A DNA stretch of 10,499 nucleotides from an uncultured Treponema sp. (GTDB lineage Bacteria > Spirochaetota > Spirochaetia > Treponematales > Treponemataceae), in contig CALCEK010000067.1 in NCBI GenBank assembly GCA_937900125.1, forward strand, positions 1-10,499, given 5' to 3'. Under the pieces are notes generated by a model. It was not told where the DNA came from and made no database searches. It saw only the letters and a list, made by a program, of their open reading frames with translations. This document shows, one piece after another, positions 1 to 7,381 of this stretch; within the stretch, counting starts at the first letter, position 1; each line of letters begins with the position of its first letter. Made by a program: the position numbers and the translations under genes.

Positions 1-1
1 A

Positions 2-2905
2 CTGAACTACCGCACCAATAGTTTTGGTTTGCTCAAAAGCGGGTGCAAATATAGTCAAAAAAAACAATGCATCCAAATTTTTTCGGCATTTTTGTTTGCA
101 GAAAAAACACCTGTTGAAAATCTGTACCAATACGAATTGGACAATGGACTTTCGCTTTTTGTCGCAGAAAATCATTCAGTTCCTTTGGCGTACATTGAAA
201 TTGCTGTCCGCGCGGGTGGAGTAACTCAAACTCCAGAAACAGCAGGTTTATTCCACCTTTATGAACACATGATGTTTAAAGGAAATGAATTGTATCCGTC
301 CGCAGCGAGTGTTCAGCACGCACTTTCCGAAATTGGAGTTGCCAACTGGAACGGAACGACTGGTTCTGACCGCGTAAATTACTTTTTTACCATCCCGTCA
401 AATCAGCTCGAAAAAGGACTTGCCTTTTGGAACGCCGCAATCAGAAGTCCGCTTATGACCGAACAAGAACTTGAAAATGAAAAGCGCGTTGTTCTTTCTG
501 AAATTGAAGGCGATGCTGCCGACCCGCAACATCAGCTTTACTACTATTCAAATTGTCGTCTTTTCCCTGATGCCCCATACCGCACTGACCCAGCGGGTTC
601 TTTCGATTGCGTTCGCAATGCAACGGTTGCGCAATTGCTTGATATGCAAAGCAAATATTACATTCCGTCAAATGCGGCACTTTTTGTCGGCGGAGATATA
701 AATCCAGACGAAGTGTACAAACTTGTAAAAGACATTTACGGCACTTGGAGCAACAACGGAAACAGTCGTCCTCAAAATGGTCCAAAGCAAAATCCCGCTC
801 CTTTTACAAAAGACGAATTCGCGCTTATGCAATTTGACCAGTTGCCACCGCAATTTGCGCAAGTTTCAATTCAATTCCGCGGTCCTGATACCGACTTTGA
901 ACTTGAAGACACTTATGCCGCAGATTACATTGGGCAACTTTTGAGCGAGCCATCTGGAATTTTTAAACAGACGCTTGTAAACGATGAAGAACTCGGAATC
1001 CCAGACACCGATTATGCCTCTGGCTATTATGCAACAAAACGCGCCGACGGAAATATTGAGTTTTCCGCAATTTTGCTTTCTCCCGAAGAAAATCTTACGG
1101 AGCGCGTTGAACATCTTGTTTCTGTGATTCGAGATGAAATTATGCCGCAAATCGCTTCCGACAAAAATTTGTATTCAAAAGAAAAAGTTGATTCCATTGC
1201 ACAAAAACTTGTTGATTCTGACATTTTGGGAGCGCAAACGGCAAAATCACTTTTGGAAACGCTACGCTATTGGTGGGTTTGCGCTACACCCGAATATTAT
1301 TATACCTACAATGACAAAATCACTTCGGTGTCGCAAAACGATGTTCAAAATTTTGTTGAAAAATACATTTCTGGAAAACACCCGCTTGTTACCGTCATTG
1401 TAAATCCTAGCGTTTATCAAGAAAATCGCGCCGCTTTTGAAAAAGCCAACTACGACATTATTGATGGCGAAAAGGCTCTTTGGTGGAAAAATCCTGCTTA
1501 TGCGGAAAATCCTGATGTAATTGCTTTACAAACTGGTGTTCCCGAAAAAACGGAAATTTATGTTCCCTCCGAAAAACCAAAAGTTTCTAAAAAGACAAAA
1601 GCTGCAAGCGTAAAAACCTCAAAACTCAAAAATGGAATTCCTGTGTATGTTCAAGAAAATAAAAATGCGCGGGTTGCTTCCATTGCATTCGGTGTAAAAG
1701 GCGGAGTTGCGCACTTAGCGCCAGAAACTTCTGGTTTGGAATCCGCACTTTTTGATATGATGGCGAATTCATCTAAAAATTATTCTTACGAAGTGCGCAA
1801 AAATCTTTTGTTCGACAAAAATGCACAACTCGATTCGTTTTCAAAATTGGCGGGAAGTGCTTTAACGCTCACAACAATCGATTCTTATTTAGACGAATTG
1901 CTCCCCGTTTTTGTGGACGGATTTTTAAATCCGCAGTACGATGAAGATGTTTACGCGCTACTTATGAATTCTTACCAGCAAACTGTTCAAGGAATGTTGG
2001 CAGAACCTTCTTCTGTGCTTGATTGGAAAATTGTTCAGGATGTGTACAAAAATCATCCTTACAAAACACGTGCTTCTGTTACACCAGATTCTATTGAAAA
2101 CATCACCATAGAAAACCTTGAATCGCTCCACAATGCAATTATGAACACAAACGAAATTTTTGTAGTTGCAGTTGGAAATGTAAACGCAAAATCCTTGGTC
2201 AAAGAGCTTAACAAAACGCTTGGTGCGCTTCCAAAAAGCAAAACTCCAGCGACAAAATTAGACCTTCCGCAGTTACAGTTAGAAAGTCAAGAACCCGTTG
2301 TTCTTACAAATGCAAGCGTTTCTGGTAGCGGCTATCTTTCTCGAGTTTTTGCAAGCCCCGCAAATTCTAGTAGCGATTTTATTCCTGCAAGTTTAGCGGC
2401 AAATATTTATTCCGCAATTATGTTTAATGTTGTACGCGAACATTACGGTGTTTGTTATACGCCATATTCTTATGTTAGCGGTTCACTTGCGCCTTATGGC
2501 GAGGAATTTTTGTACAATCTTTCCGATTATGAAAATTTTGTTTCCGCAATGAAAGAAGCTCGCGACATTATGGCAGACGGAAAAGTGATTGAATCTGTTG
2601 ACGAGAATGGAAGTTATGTTTTTTCTCCGTTAGAAAAAGAATTAGCGGGCTACAAAAATAAATTTATCAATTCGCGCTATGAATCTCAATCAACGCCAGA
2701 AGAAATTGTTAGCACTTTGGCATACAACGTGATGAATTTTAATGACATCAATTACGGACAAAAACAGCTAAATCAAATTAACGCTGCCACCGCAGACGAA
2801 ATCTTAAAAATCTTTCACAAATATTGGCTAGAAGGAAATGCTCGCTGGTATGCAATAGTTGGTCCAGAAAATGCTGAAGAATTAAACTTTGAAGGTGCAA
2901 ACTAA
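2..2905 (+). CDS. M16 family zinc metallopeptidase (insulinase/pitrilysin-like), 5' end unresolved
   Basis: Predicted two-domain M16 zinc endopeptidase that degrades peptides, probably envelope-associated or exported. Counting from a TTG at 29, the inverted zinc motif HxxEH is H76-L-Y-E79-H80. The distal zinc ligand is probably E158, within VVLSEIEGD, at the spacing usual for the family. A Lys-rich linker around residues 515-525 leads into a second M16 domain (about 525-958). There GLESALFDMMAN replaces HxxEH, so this half should be non-catalytic, as is normal for two-domain members. The ~955 aa length fits. The start is uncertain: the frame is open to the window edge, no ATG with a ribosome-binding site precedes the domain, and TTG 29 has no Shine-Dalgarno. 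A short hydrophobic run ending LFAEKTP (residues 18-28) could be the remnant or end of a signal peptide. Family assignment is secure; the start and substrate are not. Confidence 0.9.
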   Translation: MNYRTNSFGLLKSGCKYSQKKQCIQIFSAFLFAEKTPVENLYQYELDNGLSLFVAENHSVPLAYIEIAVRAGGVTQTPETAGLFHLYEHMMFKGNELYPSAASVQHALSEIGVANWNGTTGSDRVNYFFTIPSNQLEKGLAFWNAAIRSPLMTEQELENEKRVVLSEIEGDAADPQHQLYYYSNCRLFPDAPYRTDPAGSFDCVRNATVAQLLDMQSKYYIPSNAALFVGGDINPDEVYKLVKDIYGTWSNNGNSRPQNGPKQNPAPFTKDEFALMQFDQLPPQFAQVSIQFRGPDTDFELEDTYAADYIGQLLSEPSGIFKQTLVNDEELGIPDTDYASGYYATKRADGNIEFSAILLSPEENLTERVEHLVSVIRDEIMPQIASDKNLYSKEKVDSIAQKLVDSDILGAQTAKSLLETLRYWWVCATPEYYYTYNDKITSVSQNDVQNFVEKYISGKHPLVTVIVNPSVYQENRAAFEKANYDIIDGEKALWWKNPAYAENPDVIALQTGVPEKTEIYVPSEKPKVSKKTKAASVKTSKLKNGIPVYVQENKNARVASIAFGVKGGVAHLAPETSGLESALFDMMANSSKNYSYEVRKNLLFDKNAQLDSFSKLAGSALTLTTIDSYLDELLPVFVDGFLNPQYDEDVYALLMNSYQQTVQGMLAEPSSVLDWKIVQDVYKNHPYKTRASVTPDSIENITIENLESLHNAIMNTNEIFVVAVGNVNAKSLVKELNKTLGALPKSKTPATKLDLPQLQLESQEPVVLTNASVSGSGYLSRVFASPANSSSDFIPASLAANIYSAIMFNVVREHYGVCYTPYSYVSGSLAPYGEEFLYNLSDYENFVSAMKEARDIMADGKVIESVDENGSYVFSPLEKELAGYKNKFINSRYESQSTPEEIVSTLAYNVMNFNDINYGQKQLNQINAATADEILKIFHKYWLEGNARWYAIVGPENAEELNFEGAN

Positions 2906-2916
2906 AATTGCACAAT

Positions 2917-2950
2917 AAAGGGCGAACTGTTTTAGCTCGCCCTTTTTTTT
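2917..2950 (+). terminator. Intrinsic terminator after the M16 gene, possibly bidirectional
   Basis: AAAGGGCGA at 2917-2925 pairs with TCGCCCTTT at 2937-2945 around an 11-nt loop. The run of eight T at 2943-2950 gives the plus-strand U-tract. It begins 12 nt after the M16 stop codon. Read on the minus strand, the same stem is followed by TTTATTG, a weaker tract. It may therefore also stop transcription from the convergent membrane-protein gene, which ends at 2972. Confidence 0.88.
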
Positions 2951-2971
2951 AGCCTGCCATTTTGAATTGTA

Positions 2972-3397
2972 CTACTTTAAGAAATATCCTACCGCAGAAA
3001 CAACCCAGCCTACAATCACAAGATAAAAACCATAGGTTGCGTATTTTAAAAGTCCTTTGCCGAGTGCTTTGTAAATTCCGCCATTTGTTGTAAATCCAAT
3101 TACCAAAATGACTCCGCCAGCTACGCTTACACAAAGTGAGCATAGTTTTAAAAGCTTTGCATTTTTAACTGGAACAAATCCAAGCACAAGTCCCGCAATT
3201 GCCCCAACAATTATGAATAACGCACCAATCGTAACAAAACTTGAATTTTTAAAGTTGATAAACTTAAATCCATTCCATGCAGCTTTTGCAAGCCCCAAAA
3301 AATTCACGCTGAACATTGGGCAACAAAAACCTATAACGGTTAATGCCATTCCTACAACATACAGCCACGAAAGCAAACTAGTTTTTTTCTTTGCCAT
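2972..3397 (-). CDS. Small four-TM membrane protein, function unknown
   Basis: A 141-residue integral membrane protein that I do not recognise. A Lys-rich start (MAKKK) precedes four hydrophobic segments at roughly residues 9-31, 54-76, 81-103 and 117-139. The loops are short, except for a stretch of about 20 residues after helix 1 that contains KAAWNGFKFINFKNSS. Helix 1 contains a CCP motif (residues 25-27), and two more Cys lie in helix 3. The even hairpin-of-hairpins layout suggests an inner-membrane protein without a large soluble domain. The start at 3395-3397 is well supported by an AGGAG about 8 nt upstream. It begins 48 nt after the transformylase stop on the same strand, with no strong terminator between, so co-transcription is plausible. 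Nothing in the sequence shows a substrate or partner. Confidence 0.85.
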   Translation of the reverse strand: MAKKKTSLLSWLYVVGMALTVIGFCCPMFSVNFLGLAKAAWNGFKFINFKNSSFVTIGALFIIVGAIAGLVLGFVPVKNAKLLKLCSLCVSVAGGVILVIGFTTNGGIYKALGKGLLKYATYGFYLVIVGWVVSAVGYFLK

Positions 3398-3445
3398 AAG
3401 ATTCTCCTTAATAACCTGTTCTAAAATTGAAGTTTCCTAACAGAT

Positions 3446-4618
3446 TTAATGGTGAAATAGTCTAATTCCTGTAAATGCCATTGTGATTCCATATTTGTCG
3501 CAAGTTGCAATTACATTGTCATCGCGGATTGACCCGCCTGGTTCTGCAATGACTTTTGCCCCGCTTTTGTGCGCCCGCTCAATATTATCTCCAAACGGGA
3601 AAAACGCATCGCTACCAACGGCAACATCGGTGTTTTTAGAAATCCATTCTTTGCGTTCTGCGCGAGTGAATTCTTGCGGTTTTGTGTTAAACCATTTTTG
3701 CCATTCGCCTTCGCCAATAACGTCCTCTGCCTCATCGCTTGTGTAAACATCGATTGTGTTGTCGCGGTCAGCGCGTTTTATGTCAGCTTTAAAATCAAGA
3801 TTCAAAACTTTTGGACTTTGCCGAAGCCACCATTTGTCCGCTTTATCGCCAGCCAATCTTGTACAATGAATGCGACTTTGTTGTCCTGCCCCAATTCCGA
3901 TTGCTTGCCCATCTTTGACGTAACAAACTGAATTGCTTTGCGTGTATTTTAAAATAATCAGTGAAATTAAAAGATTGTCTTTTTCTTCTTTGCTGAGGGA
4001 TTTATTTTTTGTAACAATGTTTGTCAAACAAGAGTCGTCAAGTTTTACAAAATTATGCCCCTGCTCAAAAGTGATTCCGAACACCTGCTTTTTTTCAATA
4101 GAATCGGGCGTGTAATTTTTATCAATTTGCAAAATGCAGTAGCCGCCCTTTTTCTTCTCTTTCAGAATCTCAAGAGCCGCTTCTTCGTAACCTGGAGCAA
4201 TAATGCCATCGCTTACTTCTTTTTTTATAAGTTGCGCCGTAGGAACATCGCAAACATCGCTCAAAGCAATAAAATCGCCAAAACTGCTCATTCGGTCTGC
4301 ACCACGCGCACGTGCATACGCAGAAGCAAGTGGAGAAAGCTCTACATCGCCCGTGTAATAAATCTGTTTTAAAGTGTCGCTCAATGGTCGCCCAATTGCA
4401 GCTCCCGCTGGCGAAACGTGTTTAAAACTTGTTGCCGCAGGAATTCCCGTGGCTTCTTTTAATTCCTTAACGAGTTGCCAGCCATTTAAAGCATCGAGCA
4501 AGTTGATATAACCAGGTTTTCCGTTTAAAACAGTGAGCGGAAGTTCGCCATTTTCTATGTAAACCCGCGCAGGTTTTTGGTTGGGATTACACCCATACTT
4601 TAGTTCGATTTCTTTCAT
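3446..4618 (-). CDS. purH: Stand-alone AICAR formyltransferase (PurH-type transformylase)
   Basis: Phosphoribosylaminoimidazole-carboxamide formyltransferase: moves a formyl group from 10-formyl-THF to AICAR to give FAICAR, the penultimate step of de novo purine synthesis, in the cytoplasm. The 390 aa correspond to the C-terminal AICARFT half of bifunctional PurH. Hallmarks in order: YGCNPNQ (8-14, usually NPHQ), SFKHVSPAGAA (64-74) with the catalytic Lys66-His67 pair, GAGQQSRIHCTRLA, DAFFPFGDNIERA, GGSIRDDNVI and the terminal FTGIRLFHH. The N-terminal IMP cyclohydrolase (MGS-like) domain is absent. The protein starts directly at the transformylase fold, so this is the alternate stand-alone form rather than a truncation. 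IMP cyclohydrolase must then be encoded elsewhere. I chose ATG 4616-4618; an in-frame TTG at 4633 adds only MYTQT and lies across the likely promoter. No Shine-Dalgarno is visible. Confidence 0.93.
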   Translation of the reverse strand: MKEIELKYGCNPNQKPARVYIENGELPLTVLNGKPGYINLLDALNGWQLVKELKEATGIPAATSFKHVSPAGAAIGRPLSDTLKQIYYTGDVELSPLASAYARARGADRMSSFGDFIALSDVCDVPTAQLIKKEVSDGIIAPGYEEAALEILKEKKKGGYCILQIDKNYTPDSIEKKQVFGITFEQGHNFVKLDDSCLTNIVTKNKSLSKEEKDNLLISLIILKYTQSNSVCYVKDGQAIGIGAGQQSRIHCTRLAGDKADKWWLRQSPKVLNLDFKADIKRADRDNTIDVYTSDEAEDVIGEGEWQKWFNTKPQEFTRAERKEWISKNTDVAVGSDAFFPFGDNIERAHKSGAKVIAEPGGSIRDDNVIATCDKYGITMAFTGIRLFHH

Positions 4619-4624
4619 TGTTTG

Positions 4625-4653
4625 AGTATACAAAAAATTGGATTTTTATACAA
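4625..4653 (-). promoter_or_regulatory. Putative sigma70-type promoter of the transformylase gene
   Basis: On the minus strand, TTGTAT (4648-4653) is followed by a 17-nt spacer and TATACT (4625-4630), a 5/6 match to the -10 consensus. The -10 ends only 6 nt before the ATG at 4618, so a start site 6-8 nt downstream would fall on or next to the start codon. This would give a leaderless or near-leaderless mRNA, in keeping with the lack of a Shine-Dalgarno. The -35 matches consensus at only three positions. Confidence 0.55.
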
Positions 4654-4690
4654 TCACCCGTGTTTTTCAGATTTTGCAGAAAAGAAAAAA

Positions 4691-4724
4691 TAGATTCTTC
4701 GGGCTATGCACTCAGAATGACACG
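4691..4724. repeat. Short imperfect hairpin, candidate dispersed intergenic repeat
   Basis: The segment has inverted ends ATTCT (4694-4698) and AGAAT (4714-4718) around TCGGGCTATGCACTC, with partial pairing further in, and is flanked by TAG and GAC. Its wording (GATTCTTCGGGCT... CTCAGAATGACA) resembles short intergenic repeats I remember in several bacterial genomes. Only one copy is in this window, so repeat status cannot be shown here. It lies between two divergent genes and has no T-tract. Confidence 0.4.
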
Positions 4725-4754
4725 CAAATGGGATATTTACGCAAATGATGCAAA

Positions 4755-4774
4755 ATGTTATCATAGGGTAACAT
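4755..4774. promoter_or_regulatory. Dyad ATGTTA-N8-TAACAT, candidate operator
   Basis: A perfect 6-bp inverted repeat with an 8-nt centre lies 29 nt before the flavoprotein start codon. The word CATAGG occurs three times here (4762-4767, 4772-4777, 4789-4794). The first copy is inside the dyad, the second overlaps its right arm, and the third supplies the AGGAG ribosome-binding site. Its position suggests a regulator site or an element at the transcription start. No convincing -35/-10 pair could be fixed nearby. Confidence 0.4.
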
Positions 4775-4803
4775 AGGATTTTTTGCGTCATAGGAGTTTA
4801 TGT

Positions 4804-6528
4804 ATGAAATTTACTAGATTTTTTTCCTCAGTTTTAGCCTTGCTTGTTTTGTTCGGAACAGTCGGCTGTAAAAAAGAATCCTCGCTAAAAGATGGCACGT
4901 ACACGGGAACGGGCGCAGGACGGAACGGTGACATTACCGTACAAATCACTGTGAGCGGTGGCAGCGTAACCGACGCAAAAATCGTTTCCGAATCAGAAAC
5001 GCCCGAAATCGGACTTCCCGCAGAAGCAGAAATTCTTGCACAATTTACGCATGACGGTTCAACAAAAAATATCGACGCGGTAACGGGCGCAACGCTCACA
5101 TCTGACGGCGTGTTGGACGCACTTGACGCAGCACTTGATGCCGCGCGGGGCAAAAAGCAAGTTGCCACCGTTTACAAAGACACTTCTTGCGACATCGTGA
5201 TTATCGGCGCGGGCGGTGCGGGATTGGTTGCCGCAACAGAAGCCGCAAGTAAGGGCGCAAAAGTTATTGTGCTAGAAAAAATGGGCATTGTGGGCGGAAA
5301 CACCAATTATTCTACGGGTGGAATCAATGCGTCCTACACAAAAGAACAGGCGCGCTTGGGCATTACAGACTCCCCCGATGTGTTTTATGACGACACGATG
5401 AAAGGTGGCTATTTTTTAAACGACCCCGACTTGGTGCGCACATTGGTGGACAACTCCGCAGATATGGTGGAATGGTTGCAGTCTGATTTAGTTGGCGCAG
5501 ATTTGAGCGATGTGGGAATTTTTGGTGGCGCGACAAACAAGCGCATTCATCGTCCTCAAGGAGGCGGCGCAATCGGGGCGCATTTAGTGCCACTTTTGCA
5601 CAAAGCGGCGGTAACGCAGGGCGCGGACATTCGTCTGAACAACAAAGTAATTGACATTTTGAGCGACAACGGGGCGGCAAGCGGAGTGCGCGTTGCGACT
5701 GCAAACGGCGAATACACGATTAACGCACAGGCAGTCATTGTGGCAAGCGGTGGCTTTGGCGCAAATTCTAGTATGGTAACGCAATACAATCCATCGCTTG
5801 CGGGCTTTGGCACAACTAATCACAAGGGCGCAACGGGCGATGCCTTTGCTATGGTAGAAAAATTTGATGCTGCCCTTACGCAGATGACGCAAATTCAGAC
5901 GCATCCCACCGTGGTACCAGGAAGCGGCGTTATGTTAACCGAAGCTGTGCGCGGAAACGGTGCTATTTTGGTTAGCCGCACAGGAAAGCGTTTTGTGGAC
6001 GAAATGGAAACGCGCGATGTGGTTTCTGCCGCCATACTTGCCGAACCTGGAAAAACAGCCTTTTTGGTTTTTGACCAAAGTGTGCGCGACTCACTCAAAG
6101 CAATTAACACTTACGCTTCTCAAGGTTTACTCACAGAAGGCGCGACTGTTTCTGAACTCGCCCAAAAACTCGCAATTCCTTCTGATGAACTTGAAGAAAC
6201 TCTTTCGCGTTACAACAATTTTGTGAGTGCCAAAAAAGACGATGACTACAATCGCAATCCCGCAAGTTTAGAACGCCAATTGGCAACTGCACCGTTCTAC
6301 GCCGTGGAATGCGGTCCTGCCATTCATCACACGATGGGCGGCTTAAAAATCAACACCAAAGCAGAAGTTTTGAACTCATCTGGCGATGCAATTCCCGCAC
6401 TGTTTGCCGCTGGCGAAGTAACAGGCGGTGTACACGGCGGAAACCGTTTGGGCGGAAATGCCGTTGCGGACATCTGCATTTTTGGAAAAATTGCCGCCGA
6501 CAGCGCATTAGCATATATCGGAAAGTAA
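4804..6528 (+). CDS. Lipoprotein FMN/FAD reductase of the fumarate/urocanate reductase (flavocytochrome c-like) family
   Basis: Predicted extracytoplasmic flavoprotein reducing a fumarate-like unsaturated acid. Residues 1-22 are a lipoprotein signal ending GTVGC, so Cys22 should be lipidated. An FMN_bind domain (about 30-112) carries DAVTGAT; Thr97 is the expected site for ApbE-attached FMN. A FAD_binding_2/succinate-dehydrogenase-type flavoprotein follows, with dinucleotide motif DIVIIGAGGAG (130-140) and EKMGIVGGNT (158-167). Likely active-site residues by family motif are His367 (THPT), Glu380/Arg383 (LTEAVRG), Arg404 (ETRDVVS, the usual proton donor), His508-His509 (HHTMGG) and Arg548 (GGNRLGG). 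There is no CxxCH, so no haem domain; electrons must arrive via the FMN from another carrier. ATG 4804 has AGGAG at 4792-4796; the TTG at 4783 is less likely. The substrate (fumarate, urocanate or another enoate) cannot be decided from motifs alone. Confidence 0.92.
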   Translation: MKFTRFFSSVLALLVLFGTVGCKKESSLKDGTYTGTGAGRNGDITVQITVSGGSVTDAKIVSESETPEIGLPAEAEILAQFTHDGSTKNIDAVTGATLTSDGVLDALDAALDAARGKKQVATVYKDTSCDIVIIGAGGAGLVAATEAASKGAKVIVLEKMGIVGGNTNYSTGGINASYTKEQARLGITDSPDVFYDDTMKGGYFLNDPDLVRTLVDNSADMVEWLQSDLVGADLSDVGIFGGATNKRIHRPQGGGAIGAHLVPLLHKAAVTQGADIRLNNKVIDILSDNGAASGVRVATANGEYTINAQAVIVASGGFGANSSMVTQYNPSLAGFGTTNHKGATGDAFAMVEKFDAALTQMTQIQTHPTVVPGSGVMLTEAVRGNGAILVSRTGKRFVDEMETRDVVSAAILAEPGKTAFLVFDQSVRDSLKAINTYASQGLLTEGATVSELAQKLAIPSDELEETLSRYNNFVSAKKDDDYNRNPASLERQLATAPFYAVECGPAIHHTMGGLKINTKAEVLNSSGDAIPALFAAGEVTGGVHGGNRLGGNAVADICIFGKIAADSALAYIGK

Positions 6529-6539
6529 TTAGCGAATCT

Positions 6540-6579
6540 CCTCGGTGTACTAATATGGCATTGTAAACCTACACCGAGG
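6540..6579. other. Perfect 10-bp-arm hairpin downstream of the flavoprotein gene
   Basis: CCTCGGTGTA (6540-6549) and TACACCGAGG (6570-6579) are exact inverted repeats around a 20-nt loop. It begins 11 nt after the flavoprotein stop codon. Outside the arms, TTAGCGAAT on the left and ATTTGCGACTA on the right can extend the pairing imperfectly. No T-run follows on either strand, so it is not a standard intrinsic terminator. It may be an mRNA 3'-end stabiliser, a factor-assisted terminator or a short mobile repeat. Confidence 0.55.
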
Positions 6580-6645
6580 ATAATTTGCGACTAGTTCCCC
6601 AACATTGCCTTTTATTTTTGTAGAAATAGATTTAATAATAGACAT

Positions 6646-6681
6646 AAAAAATCACCTAAAACATTGTAAAATTTTAGGCGA
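6646..6681 (-). terminator. Intrinsic terminator of the DUF4418/FtsX/ABC operon, overlapping the stop codon
   Basis: On the minus strand TCGCCTAAAA (6681-6672) pairs with TTTTAGGTGA (6661-6652), with one G-U pair and a 10-nt loop, and is followed by six T (6651-6646). The upstream arm contains the last two codons and TAA stop (6674-6676) of the ABC ATPase gene, so the terminator starts inside the coding region. Confidence 0.82.
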
Positions 6682-7351
6682 TAGTTTTCAACTCTCCTGC
6701 GTCCATACGATAAATTTTGTCTGCATAGTCTGCCGCACTTGATTCGTGTGTAACAAGGAGAACGCATTTTCCAGTTTTTGCGGTTTGTTGCAAAAGTTCC
6801 AAAACTCCGCGCGTGTTTTCATCGTCAAGGTCGTCAGTCGGCTCGTCGGCAAAAATGATTTCGGGATTCATAATAAGAGCGCGGGCAATCGCCATTCTGC
6901 GCATTTCGCCTCCCGAAAGTTCGGTCATTTTTGATTCAGAAAGATGCGAAATTCCAACTTGCTCAAGCAATTCTCTAGCTCGATTTTCAAAATTTTTAGA
7001 ATCGCCATAAATTGAAGCGGGTGCAAGCACATTTTGCAAAACGGTGAGCGCAAATAAGCCCGTCTGCCCCTGCGGAATCACGCCGATTTTTTGATTTCTA
7101 AATTTAGAAAGAGAATCATCTTTGAGCAAATACAAATCTGTTTCGTCCACAAAAACTTTTCCCGTACTCGGTTTGAGTAAGCCTGCAAGCATATAAAGCA
7201 GCGTGGACTTTCCGCTTCCGCTCCGCCCCGTTATTTCTGTAAGAGTTCCAGGCTCAAGCGCAAAATTAAGCGGTTTAACTGCCTCAAAGTGCGAGGCATT
7301 TTTTGTTGGGCGATAATATTTTTTTGAGATATTTTCTGCACGTAAAAACAT
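6674..7351 (-). CDS. ABC transporter ATPase, LolD/MacB-type, partner of the adjacent FtsX permease
   Basis: Cytoplasmic nucleotide-binding subunit of 225 aa that powers the FtsX-fold permease encoded just upstream. All NBD motifs are present: Walker A GRSGSGKST (42-50), Q-loop Gln94 in VIPQGQTGLF, signature LSGGE (145-149) followed by MRRMAIARAL, Walker B IIFADE (165-170) with catalytic Glu170, D-loop DDLDDENT, and switch His202. The signature has GGEM rather than the common GGEQ, which is a tolerated change. Start ATG 7349-7351 lies 30 nt after the permease stop; upstream AAGAAAA is a weak ribosome-binding site, so translation may rely partly on coupling. It is the last gene of a three-gene unit and ends in an intrinsic terminator. 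Substrate specificity lies with the permease and cannot be read from this subunit. Confidence 0.92.
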   Translation of the reverse strand: MFLRAENISKKYYRPTKNASHFEAVKPLNFALEPGTLTEITGRSGSGKSTLLYMLAGLLKPSTGKVFVDETDLYLLKDDSLSKFRNQKIGVIPQGQTGLFALTVLQNVLAPASIYGDSKNFENRARELLEQVGISHLSESKMTELSGGEMRRMAIARALIMNPEIIFADEPTDDLDDENTRGVLELLQQTAKTGKCVLLVTHESSAADYADKIYRMDAGELKTIA

Positions 7352-7381
7352 AATTTTCTTTTGCGCTCAAAAAGAGTCGCT

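Noticed and set aside
3398..3445. CTGTT/AACAG hairpin between transformylase and membrane protein as a terminator
   Set aside because: The arms are only 5 bp, the loop is long and there is no T-tract; probably chance.
4619..4633. Extended TTG start for the transformylase
   Set aside because: It adds five non-conserved residues and overlaps the likely -10; the family begins at MKEIELKYG.
4783..4803. TTG start adding MRHRSLC to the flavoprotein
   Set aside because: It would read through the AGGAG ribosome-binding site, and the lipoprotein signal begins properly at ATG 4804.
4788..5168. Minus-strand 126-aa open frame opposite the flavoprotein
   Set aside because: Shadow of the well-supported FMN_bind region, Ser/Ala-rich by complement, with no recognisable motif.
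6540..6579. Hairpin as an intrinsic terminator of the flavoprotein gene
   Set aside because: No T-run follows on the plus strand (ATAATTTGCG), so I list it as a hairpin of unknown function.
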